Part shown: in pieces, positions 40,219-51,900 of the stretch
Layout of the letters: the number at the start of each line of letters is the position of its first letter
How positions within the stretch are numbered: the first letter of the stretch is position 1
Notes under the pieces: generated by a model
The model's input: the letters and a program-made list of their open reading frames with translations, nothing else
Database searches by the model: none
Told to the model about the DNA's origin: nothing
NCBI GenBank assembly: GCA_029948255.1
Contig: JALIZF010001733.1
Coordinates: forward strand, 223,501 to 287,500
Direction: 5' to 3'
Length of the DNA stretch: 64,000 nt
From: Telmatactis stephensoni
Taxonomy: Eukaryota > Cnidaria > Anthozoa > Actiniaria > Isophelliidae
Program-made: the position numbers and the translations under genes

Positions 40219-41331
40219 ATGGCGACCAACACGAGGAGTTTTGTAATCTTGTCAAATTTACGAAAAAGTCGACTGAACAAAACAGATCTCAGGATCTGCA
40301 AGTGTGTTCCCTATTGCACTCGAGCAGCACTTGTAGAGAGGTACAATCTAAGGCGACGAAGCAATACAGTGAAAAACTATAAGTACATTACAGAATCAAG
40401 TGTAGCAGAAGCAGTAGCCAAAAAGTTAGAAGTCAAAGACAAATTGATCGTAGAAACCAGCCCAGGACCCGGTCTGTTGACAAGAGAAATGATAAAATGT
40501 GGAGCAAAGAAAGTTATTGGACTAGAGCCAGAGAAAAAATTCCATGAAAATCTTGAAGAGCTACAGAAAGAGGTTGGTAGCAGAGTCTTTGAGCCTCGGT
40601 ATGCAGACTTTGCAAAAATTGACCCACATCTTGTACCTAATGGTCAGACGTCTAAGCCAAGGATATGCAGAGAACCTGCCATTGCATCAAAAGACTTATT
40701 CAGTGGATTTAATTCAACAGAGTGGAATTCAAATGAAATACCCGTTAAGTTTGTTGGTATAGAGGGAGGCCAAACTGTTGCTTCAACAACTAAGGTACTT
40801 ATCAGCTATCTAGCTCGCATACCTACAAGAGAAAGCATCTTTGAGATGGGAAGATGTGAGTTGTCCTTCTTTTATTCAGAGGACAGACTTGAACGCTTGC
40901 TGGCAAGACCAGGAAGTCGGTATTACAACCGGCTGTCAATCATGGCAGCACTTTTCTGTGACATCAAAGTTATCCACACAGAACCTTGTTCTTCCTTTGA
41001 TCCTTTCTTCCGCAAAGACAGTAAGAAGAACCTGTATTTGGTCAGCATTATCCCCAAGCAAGATATCAATATTGCAATACCTGAGCATTCATTGTCTTTC
41101 ATTGGCTACTTTATTAGGCTACTTATGATTAAACCCAAGCAACCCTTGGTTACAGCATTAGAAGGAATAAGCCCTGGTTCCCATGACATTGTAAGACAAC
41201 TGGGCTGGTCCAGTGATATCAAAGCTTGTGACTTGACCCCAGAACAATATGCACCACTTATCAGTGAGTTTTTCCATTGGGATAGAAAATCCCACCTGGA
41301 CTTTTTCTATTCTATGGGTCAAAGATTATAA
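40219..41331 (+). CDS. TFB2M: Mitochondrial dimethyladenosine transferase 2 / transcription factor B2
   Basis: Single uninterrupted 370-aa frame. The first 50 residues are Arg/Lys-rich with almost no acidic residues, as expected for a mitochondrial targeting peptide. The Rossmann SAM-binding block follows: KYITESSVAEAVAKKL, then IVETSPGPGLLTREM and VIGLEPEKKF. The middle and C-terminus (ELSFFYSEDRLERLLARPG, EPCSSFDPFF) fit TFB2M rather than TFB1M/KsgA, whose NLPY-type catalytic motif I do not see. In known animals TFB2M works with POLRMT and TFAM to melt mitochondrial promoters; methyltransferase activity is secondary. The start is the first ATG in frame, in a CAAGATGGCG context. No intron is present, unlike the multi-exon human gene. 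Divergent neighbour: ATG5. Confidence 0.9.
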   Translation: MATNTRSFVILSNLRKSRLNKTDLRICKCVPYCTRAALVERYNLRRRSNTVKNYKYITESSVAEAVAKKLEVKDKLIVETSPGPGLLTREMIKCGAKKVIGLEPEKKFHENLEELQKEVGSRVFEPRYADFAKIDPHLVPNGQTSKPRICREPAIASKDLFSGFNSTEWNSNEIPVKFVGIEGGQTVASTTKVLISYLARIPTRESIFEMGRCELSFFYSEDRLERLLARPGSRYYNRLSIMAALFCDIKVIHTEPCSSFDPFFRKDSKKNLYLVSIIPKQDINIAIPEHSLSFIGYFIRLLMIKPKQPLVTALEGISPGSHDIVRQLGWSSDIKACDLTPEQYAPLISEFFHWDRKSHLDFFYSMGQRL

Positions 41332-41691
41332 AAACTGGAGACACACTAAAGCTATTGCAGTACTCGATACACTATCTGAACTCAAAATAGAAACCACTAG
41401 GGTAGAGACATTCTATGCCTATTTCAATATGACAAATTAGTAAAATAACTAATAATTATTTGAGTTAGATGGGACAGAAGCATCAAATATTAACCTTTCA
41501 TAGAGGCAAAATGTTTGGTTTGACTAGAGTCCAATCTCCTTATACTAGATTTTCATCATGAAGTGGGCATAGAAGAAAGATTGAGGGCTTGAAATGGGCT
41601 ACAAACTAATTCTTCCAGGTGATACATGTTCTCTACATTAATTTATTATGCGAAGGTATAGATTTCTGTATAAATGTATGTATCCCATACA

Positions 41692-41697
41692 AATAAA
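41692..41697 (+). terminator. Candidate poly(A) signal for TFB2M
   Basis: AATAAA about 360 bases after the TFB2M stop codon; the first canonical hexamer seen downstream. Confidence 0.45.
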
Positions 41698-42603
41698 TTC
41701 ATTGTATGCATCTCAGACAAATTTAAAGCTTAAAAATATAAAATCACGAGAAATGATCGGTTGTCTTTGATTTCTGCTGCTTCAAATATAGATGAAATAC
41801 AGGTGTGAGTTGTGTCCTTGGAATTTGACTACTCATGTGGTTTTACTTTGGTTACTGTGCTCATGCTTATTGACGGGCTTCCAGTGCTACCTTGGTCTAG
41901 TCCTTGTTGCCGGGCAACAAAGAGGAATCCCAAAATGAGGGGAAAAAACGGTTGGCCAAGGCTTAGTGGGCACCTATTCAATTAAAGTCAATAGAACATT
42001 TTCTATTGAGACTGTGCGCACAGCTCGGGCCAAGAAAAAATATTTTCAACTTTAAGTTTAATTTTGAAAGTTCTTAGTAAAACAATTTAAACGGCGATTC
42101 TTGTCGTTTACTATGAAAAATTATGCTTTATTCTAGACTTGTAGCACATTTGAAGATTTAAAATTGTATTCAGAGGCACTTTCAATGTCGATTTAAAGAT
42201 GCGCATGCAATCTAGCTTAAGAAAAATGACATTTCGAACATCTATTCCCAGGGACTTGATACAAATATAAAAGGAAAAGCACGCAAGGATTGCACCACTT
42301 TCATCAACCCACCAACCGAATACGTTCAGTTGACCCGCCCATGAGTCAATAATAATAATACATAATTCACAATGATGCCTTATTCACGAATGAACATCCA
42401 TGGCACTAAACTAACTTGAGGGTAAAGAAGAATCTCTCCTTGTCTGTCTTGAAAAAGGTAACACAGAACAATCGTCTGGACAGACGATGAAATAGACGTA
42501 GAAAAACAGACGACTTTTGCGTCTTAAAGTGCGTCTTTCCCGATTTTTGACTACGGCGACTTGTTCGTCGATTTGTCCGTCTCCTAGTATGAAATAACCC
42601 GAG

Positions 42604-42766
42604 TATGATCAGGCCCTCTGAGGGGTGGGAGGAGAGGGAGGGGCCTCTCTCTCTCTCTCTCCTCCCCTACCTCCCATCCCCCCCCCCCCCCCCCCCCTCG
42701 CCTTTCCTCTCCTCCTCTCCCCCACCTCTAAGAGGGCCTGATACTCAGGTTGGTATGAAACGGCTC
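42604..42766. repeat. Inverted repeat with (CT)n/(C)n core
   Basis: AGTATGATCAGGCCCTCTGA-type left arm and TCTAAGAGGGCCTGATACTC right arm flank GGGAGGAG / CTCCTCTCCC stems, a (CT)n run and about 20 C's. Confidence 0.75.
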
Positions 42767-42923
42767 AGTTGAAGACCACATGTCAAGATACCAAAATAGA
42801 TTGAAACAAATTACCCAATATCTTTGCTGTCAGTGACTATAAATCCAATAGCTCTTTAGATGAAGAGAAAATCTCCAAAAGATCCAGCTCGTCACAAAAT
42901 TGATATCTTGATATTTTAATAAT

Positions 42924-45900
42924 TTAATATAAACCGAATAACCATAGCAACCATTGAAAGAACCCCTTTAAATTCCTCCACAAGCTTCTACGTGAACTGA
43001 CTATTTTACGGATTTCCTTATCAGTGCTAATAAAGTTATCTATTATAGTATTTTTAAGAGACATCGGCCAATATTTTGGTTTGCCTTCATCGAGGTTTAG
43101 CAGACATACTTGGCGAATCTGCAAAAGAAAATTATACAATAACTGGTCAAGAGAGCATATGTTCTCTTGTAGTTGATATATTACGCGCGCTCTTATTGGC
43201 TGAAATGTTTCGAAATAATATTCATCGAATTCAATGAATATTATATAAAACAAATAGATTCCACTTTCCGTGGGTCTGTACTTTAATAGATGCATAGAAG
43301 ACGTTGAAATGTGGCGAGAACAACGGGTCAGTATTTTTTGTTCTCACCACATTTTGATGTTATCTGTGCATCGGATGGAATCTCTTTGTTAAACATGCTA
43401 TATGGGTTTAACCGCGAAATTCATTACATGAGACCGCGCGACTCAATTACAGAAATCGATTGCGCAATAGCCTTTTTTTCTCTTGAAGGTCTATTGACGG
43501 ACCACGACACAGTACTCTTCACTTTTTGGGTTTTTTAATCTTTTTACCTCGACCATCTTTTAGAGATTTGCTCTTGTTAGTGCTAAAATATTAAAGGTAC
43601 TTTGAATTTGTGGTCCGTTAAAGTCTGATAGCTTTGCTTTGAAGTGAGGCTAACATTGAAACTCAAATTCGCACCCAAACTTGCATGAAAAAAAGGCCTA
43701 TTGAAAGCGATATTGCCGAAATCTTTACCGGACAATCCGTATTTTTTCTAACTTTGCGTGATTAGATTTTTTTTTCAGAACCGTCAATCAGCCTTTGGGA
43801 GGGGCTTATGGAAATTGGTGCAAATCCCTGCCTGATTTAAAGGATGATTGGATGATCAGAAAAAATATCTTGCCAAAGTTAGGAAAAATACGAGTCGTCA
43901 TGCAACGTTTTGCGCTGTAAAACAAACATATTTATACAATCTTCCCATTCTATGTGATACATGGTTGGCTGGATGGGTTCATCTCGATCCGTATAAAACA
44001 AACGAAGAATTTTTTGCAATAGATGGCCATTTCTCGCTTATAAGCGAAGAACTGGGTGGCATGGTTGGCCAAGCAGTGAGAGCGCTGGCCTTTCACCACT
44101 GTGGTCCGGGTTCGAGTCCCAGCTCGAGCGCGTGGATCATACTGAATTGAGTTTGTTTGATGTGTTGTTCTCTACCATGCCACGAGGGTTTTTCCTCCGG
44201 TTTTTCCTCCCTCAGCATAAATCAACATGTGAGTCGAGTGATTATTTGCAAAATACTTGATGTAGAGGTAGTGTGTGTGAGAGTACAGTGTCCCCCAACT
44301 AGTGCGCAAGCGCTAGAAGCCTTGGACACTTAAATAGACAGTTATTTATTTATTATTTAATTAACTTCATATATAGTCATAGTTAACTTACATATTGCTT
44401 TAAGGAGAACTCTGTATCGTAGTTATCAGCTGAGATCAAGACAATCTTTTTACTGGTGGAGAGAGGAATTTCCACCTCTCTGCTGTAGGCTACCATGTTT
44501 TCATAGCGACGCTCGGCGCAAATTTCCTCCAGACCCTCCTACAAACACGTACAAACTGCTTGTGAAAACATGTTTGAAACATCATCAGGAGACAGGGAAG
44601 ATGAAAAGAGGAAGGGTATCGGTTTTTAGTGAATCTACTACAAGGTTTCAATCGTTTTCTCTTGAATTCAAAAAGTAAAGAAACGAAAGCGTATCGAAGG
44701 AAGGGTATCGGTTTTTAGTGAATCTACTGCAAGGTTTCAATCATTTTCATTTGAAATCAAAACCTGGAAATTAAAGAAACGAAAGCCAAGTTGAATGATG
44801 AACAACAGTTTGCCTAATGAGAAATTGGCTTCACTGAAGTTTATCCAAACTGGCTACCGTGACGTTACATGCAACCCAACAGTTTTCTTTGGCTGTTTTT
44901 ATAATTTCACTGTTATTATTTTTAATTTTTTCCCCTACCTCAAGCGACCGTAATGTTATCTTTACTACTTCAAATTCTTCAAATCCAGTCTGCAAAACAA
45001 GTCAAGACGAAAAGGCATCAAGATATGTCGTCAAGTTGAATAGTGCAGATTTCGTATGAGTGTGAAAAGAATACGGCACGGACCGCGCCGTACCGTGACC
45101 GTATGCCGTAACTTTTCACACTCATACGAAATCTGCACTAGTTTTACTTAAGAGGTTTAAGAAATACAGGTATTGTCTAGACAGTCTCTGACCTGAGAAC
45201 TTGTATAGCTTGAATAAATGCGGTCTTTTTCAGCAGACAGCCTGTTTGCAAGACATAAGATATATTAAAGGGATTTGACCATATTGGTTGCCTTTCGGCC
45301 ACGCCCTTAACAAGGTTCTTACCTAGTGTCCAAGTCGGTCTCGTTGATAGGAAGTGATATCTTATTGCTTGCTGTGTTGTCTTTAAATTCTCGTAGAAGC
45401 TCCCTAACCTATCAAAACGTATGCGCAATTGCATCAGGTCATGAAAAGGAAAACAATTTATACAAATATTTACAAGGATTAAGCTTGTGGGACGACTTCG
45501 CCACCTTTCACTTTGTACGTTGGATTGGTGAGGCAAACAAAGATTAAGCTTTACATACTCGGGAACGGCAAATGACAGAGAGAGTCACGTGTCCTGCCTT
45601 CTTTGCATGTGTATTGCCGTTTCAAACGCGAAGGTGAGCCATTTCGCGTTTTGCTGTAAACATGAAAACGTAAACGTAACGTAAACGTAACGTAACGTAA
45701 ACGTCTACACCAGGTGCTTAAAAGGTTACGTGATGTTCTTTGGCGTCTGCCGTATCCCGTGTGCCTCCCGGGTGGCATGGTGGCGTAGCGGTAAAACGTT
45801 CGCCTCTCACCGCTGTGGTCCAACGGGTCGGGTCACTGGTTCGAGCCCTGCGGATGCCACATGTGAGTAGAGTTTGTTAGATGTGTTGTTCTCTCCCTTG

Positions 45901-48900
45901 CCACGAGGGTTTTTCTCCGGGTTCTCCGGTTTTCCTCCCTCCGTAAAAATCAACATGTGAGCTGAGAGTTGTATGCTTAAAACAGTCAATGTAGTGGTAG
46001 TGTGTGAGTGGATAGTGCCCCCAATTAGTGCGAAAGCGCTAGAACGACTAGGCACTTAAATAAAGAGATTTATTTATTTATTTATGTCAAGTTGTAAATC
46101 CTTAAGGTTTTAGGCACAGATTAAAAGTATTTGCATGGATGCGTACAAGTTCTTCATTTTCTACTTTTAAAGACGATTTATGCTTGTCTATTTGTCCCTA
46201 AAAAACATCAAATTATGTTACAGTAATGACGGTGTAAAGAAGTTGTCCAGCTTTGTCTGGACTAAAAGAGCCCCGCGGCTTAGCTAAGACGTAAAACAAC
46301 CACCATCTCATTGCAAAATGTGATATAAAATGGAATAAGGTCTCATTTAGGAAAAACTGCAACAGCAAACAAACAAACAAAACACAACATGATGAAGTGC
46401 TTTACCTGAAGCATGAACTTATACGGCTGAAACATATCTTCCTTTGTTGCTATATCACTTTCTCCTTCAAATACCTGGGCAACAATAAATACTGATATTA
46501 AGATAGCAGCTATTCATCATTTCCTTCCCTCCCCTCCCCCCTTAAATTCGCCCCACCCCTCCTCCAATCTCCCAGCTTATGCCAGGCTCCATCACATTTC
46601 TTCTCCACTCTAATGGGTATACTAAGATTGTAAACCTCGATAGCTTCTTGATTTGCATTGCTGAGAATCTTTTCAAGTACTTTGGGCGTTCTGGGAGTCT
46701 GGTCCTTAGGGCTGGCAATCTGTAGAAAAGTAGCTGAAAGTAGATTTCAAAAAAGAAAATTACTCACCCGGGGCGTTTTGTGTTCTTTAAAGGTGATACG
46801 TTGTGGCTCATCGGTCTCAAGCCTACGCGACTGGACCGAAAGGGATGATGGGTAGAAATCACTGAGGAGACTATAAAATGCATATCAAATTAGTCATGCC
46901 TCGAGCTTATAGTGCAGACTTTCGCTGGCGAGCGGAGTGGATGGTTCAGGTCCTCGCATGACTAATTGTATATGCATTTTATAGTCGCTTCTGTGATTTC
47001 CACCCATACTCCCTTTCGGTCGAGTCGCGTAGGGCTTGAGACCGAGCAGCGACAACGTTGTCTGAAATGACTGTATCACACTAGGCTACACCTTTATTGT
47101 AACGTTGTGTTAAAGGTTGGCGTAGTGTAACATGGCGCGCAGCTATGATTTCTAACGCAACATTTTTGCGCCAACGTGTTGCGGGTTTTAACTGAACGAG
47201 TTTTAAAAACTCACAACAAAGTTGCCATCAATTTCTTGTAGCCCCGCGTGTTATGTTAAACTATGCCAACTTTTAACGCAATAATGTTTCGCTAAAAGTG
47301 GAATAAAGGCCTATTTCGCAGACAACTCTTGGGATTCCTGTGGCAATAGGGATGCAAACAGCTTGAGGGGTAGGGGGAGGGGTGGTGGCGGGGTGGGTGG
47401 AGATGGAGACCTCTTGTCCTCTGTTATCACAGGATACCCAATGTAGGAGTACCCTGCAGAGGAGGTTACCTTGAAACCCGAAGATTAACCCCGTATCTAA
47501 CTTGAGACGTTCCAATTGAAATTAGATCAGAGAACACCGTACGACTAAAGTAAAGTACTGCAGTTTAAGGGCTGTGTCACAACTTTTGCCAGAGCTTGAA
47601 CGCAAGGGAGAATCCGAAAAGGAGAACAAAGAGCGGCAAACATACTGATTCTCATCTCCTTAGCTAAGCTCGGATATCTTGTATTCTCATTTAGGCTGTT
47701 TGTGGGCTTCTTAGGTTTTGTTTTTGAAGCTCTCGATTACTCCAAAGTAAATGAATACGGTTTATTGAGATTTATTCCTGTTTGCTTCCAAATTTATAAT
47801 GTTACGCGTTAATTTGTCCAAATGTGGACAAACGCGTAACAATGTAACTACAACCATACGTTTCTTTGTCAATTCTATCATTTTTGCACGGCTGTAAGTC
47901 GTTCAGTATTAATCCGATAAACACCAAACTTCGGGATAATATATAGCTCGATGTGCTCTTTCTGAGTCTTGTGTTGCCATGGTAAAAATATAAGGGACTC
48001 GTGCCCAGTCCCCACGGTATGAAAGTGGCTAAATAAAACAAGAAAAACTCTGCATTGATAAATACAATGCTAAACCTTTTTAGGAAATCATAACTACCTA
48101 TTGCTTTATCCATAGCAAATTTCAAGACCTCTTCCAGAGCTTTGTTGTTCTTTAAAGTGTACGTGTCTTGTTGGCTTTGTAGAGATTCCTGCATATTGAA
48201 CCAAACTAAGAACTTGTGACACTATAACACAGCACTGACAGATAGCCAGACAGAGACTAGACAGAAACACACTCAATCGATCAGATTCAGATAAGGGGGG
48301 ATGACTACAGAGGGGCAAATATAAAATATAAACACAAACAAACAAACAAACAGACAGACAATCAAACATAAAAGACAGACAGAGAGACAAACAGACAGAC
48401 AAACAACTTACCACCAGTCTTTGATAGTACGTCTCGTATGCTGTACTCTTAGATAAATATGCCAACGTTGAGCTAAAATCGAGAGAGAATATTCATCTTC
48501 ATCAATGTACTGAGTCTCTAACCTTAACCCTTAACCACCATTCATTGTCAAGAGCACGCATTGTTGCTGGGTTGTAAATGACGTCACGGCAGCCATCTTG
48601 GATGAACTACAACAAAACGTTTGTCATTGGCTTCTGTTGTTTGTTCATCCAACATGGCTACCGCTTCTTTGACTATTGATTCCAAAATAGGAAATATTTA
48701 ACCCCAGCAAGAAGAATCTAACCCGAAGTAGGATGAAAATTGTGTATCCAGATAACAATTTTTAAAATCTTGCTTTTAAACAGTATATGAGTGAGTTTCG
48801 TCCTAAGTGATTAAGTTCGTTGCCACATTTTCATTATTGTAGAATATTGAACCGACAGTTGGAAGGTAAAAGATATATAAACATGATGATATTTAACGTC

Positions 48901-51900
48901 CGAGCTACTAAAGGTAATCTTGTAGGGGCCACTCCTCTTTTTATTTAAGCTTTAGGCTTCCTTTTTCGCGACACAGGAAGACCAAATAAATAAAGAGGAG
49001 CAGTGAAGGAGGTTCCAACATCTGGACTAGGGTGCAGACGGTGCGCCTTCTTTACCCTCTCCATCCATCAGTGCTCAGTCCTATGGATATTTAATGTTGC
49101 ACTAAGCTAAACATATTGTTGGGAAGTCGGACCAACGATATAAAATATGCAGTCAAACCATATTAATTTGTCGTGTATTAATTGTGAATTTTACAGAGTA
49201 ACAATCATAAAATCTTACCTAAACTTTGTAAGAGAAATATTTTGAACGTTGTAGAATATGTCATGTAGAGAGGAAGACGTGACAGGTAACGCAATCTTTT
49301 CGAGTTCCTCCTCTGATTCAAGCTACAGAAAAACATCAGGAAAACAGGTAATTTGCAAACAAACAAGCAAACAAACAAACGATTTAAAAACAGAAAATCG
49401 AGGAAACGTTTACAAGATGTGAAGGAAATGATAGAAAATAAAGAAAAGAGAGGGCGTACAAAAATGAAAAGAAAAGAGAAAAGAACAAAATGAGAAGAAA
49501 AGGGAAATGAAAGGGAAGAAAAGTAAAAAATAAAGGTAAAATCATAATTGAAAATGGGAAGTAGCACTAATGCAAGAAAGGGAAAAGTGTAAGTAGAGTC
49601 GATACCTCTAATTTTCGTTGTACATCACTACATTTTAGCATAGTTTTCTTGGTATTCATATCAACAGCTTTCTCATAACTTTCATCGATTTTCCTTGTCA
49701 AACCACGTGACGACTCCTGAACCACGTGACCAAGCCTAAATAGAAAGAGAGAAAAAACGAAGCTATTTAACGTAGCAATGACAGAGGCACTGAATGTAAC
49801 CAGGGGACTAAGACCCGCGCGTCACGTGATGTTATGTCCCGATCAAACAAAGTTTCGACTTGCAACTTGCACGTCTCGTTTGAACACCGCTCTACGCAAG
49901 TAAGTGTAAGTTTTTAAAAATCTCACAACGAAAATCAGTTAGCTGAAGGACAAGGGAAAAATCCCGTTTTATATGTTGGATGGTCAAATGAGCAAATACT
50001 TGCATCAAATAGATCTTTTTGAGACACACACTACATCTGGTTAACCCCTCGAGTCAGGGTAAATTAATCGAAAATATCCAGTGGAAAAAAATGAATGATA
50101 CAAAAGTCAGTTTAAAATCCCATGGGTCTCTTTTTGACTGAAAAGGTTTGCCAAGAAGCCCAGCGACAACGTCTCATGCAAATGAAAAATGGATTATTTG
50201 ATCACTCTCAGTGCCGCAAGTCGATACAAGTCAGTGATCAAATGAAACTCTTGCATCTGGTTTGATCGGGACCTCACACGTTTCCCTGTTTTTGATATTT
50301 GTGACCGGCGACCACTTGTGCACGCTGAAAGATTTTGAATATCACAAAATTTATCCATTTGCACTGATCATGATTTACTCAATTTTCCGCCTTTGCTTTG
50401 GGTCAGTAATCATTTAATGGATTCTTCAAATAATTTGAATTCTGTCTTAGATTTTTAACTGGGCGGCGTAGTTTATTATCGGTATCTATTCTATACGTAG
50501 TCGGTCACGTTTCTGAAAGTCATTTTGATTGAAAATGAGATATATTTTTATATTCCTGAAGTAATGATTTTGGACTGCTACGAGTTGCTATGAGTAACGT
50601 GATGATAATTCCTCCCGAGCTGATAAACATTCCAAATGTTTTTATAGACAACACGGCACTGACACGACCACAACGACGCAGCCCGTTTCACACTCTTACG
50701 AGATCTGCTCTTTTGGCATCGTCATCAAAAGACAGTGAAGAACATACTGTTAGTCTGAAAGGTCTCGTTCTTATGGGAAGATAAAGAGATGGATGGAAGA
50801 ATTAAATTAAATAGGAAGGAAGGAAGGAAGGAAGGAAGGAAGGAAGGAAGGAAGGAAGGAAGGAAGGAAGGAAGGAAGGAAGGAAGGAAGGAAGGAAGGA
50901 AGGAAGGAAGGAAGGAAGCAATACAAATGCAATGCGTAGCGGTACATTGAGCATAAGCCTCATACCTACCCGAATAACAAGTGTGTCAGTAACTTAGTAG
51001 ACTTGACATGAGCAACATTATGCCAGTCCTGCATACAAAACAACAACATTTACTAAATAACTGTAACCAACTCGTGAACGTACAGTAACACCAATTCGTA
51101 GGCGTGAATTACTTTATTGTTTACTATTAAAAAAATGTTGACGACCGTCTCAGATCACCCGTTTCAGAACGTCAATGTTTTTTGATATAGGTGTATATGA
51201 CCAGGATATGACCAGAAACATCACAGGTTACATATCAGACCTTATTACTGACGATTACTGGACTATCAAATCAATCTCAGTTTGCCAGTTCTAGTTTACC
51301 TTTAAGTCATCCTCAGGAATTGGGCCTACGTACGAGATACACATAAATTAGTCAGTATCACGATACGTCCGTAATCGAGAGAAATTTTAAAGCGCATCTT
51401 TTCTCCTCCTTTTTCACCATCCACACTCAAACAACGTGTTTCTAGGCGAAAGAAATAACACTGTTTTAAGTATGGACGGAAGGCCTAACCTTAGCAAAGA
51501 TGCGTTTTATCTGGATTACTATGGACGTAGCCTTATCTATATCATTGCATACACATCTGTTTACTTAAACCATACATCCAAAAGCCAAATTTTGTATGTG
51601 ATCCTAGACATGCGTACCGTTGTCGTACTGTTTATGTAATAGTGTCATTTCGCCCTCGTAAAACTCAAGGCAATCTTCTTTAGCGGTTTTTTCAAGCTTT
51701 TCAATGAATATGTTCCATCTACTGGGGATCTGAAAACATGTTGAAATTCAAATATGACATGCAACAGCACAGATTAACAAACGAACAAATGGGTATAACT
51801 GCATATGGGTGATATAAATCCATAAGATGTACACCATATACAAGCGGTGATAGTGAAAATAGCAGATGATGATGATGATAGCGGTGATGATGATGATGCC

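Larger units (their letters stand above)
41332..42923. other. Intergenic region between TFB2M and the GTPase gene
   Basis: Holds 3' UTRs of two convergent genes. No further coding sequence was recognised. A CT/C-rich inverted repeat lies at 42604-42766. Confidence 0.5.

Noticed and set aside
44055..44130. A functional tRNA gene
   Set aside because: A- and B-box-like motifs are part of a SINE with a conserved non-tRNA body; the cloverleaf is not convincing.
50590..50784. Plus-strand 64-codon frame ending [10 protein letters not shown] as a gene
   Set aside because: It is the inverted copy of GTPase exon 7 read past its donor into intron sequence.
50812..50918. CRISPR-like array
   Set aside because: Simple GGAA microsatellite without spacers; the genome is eukaryotic.
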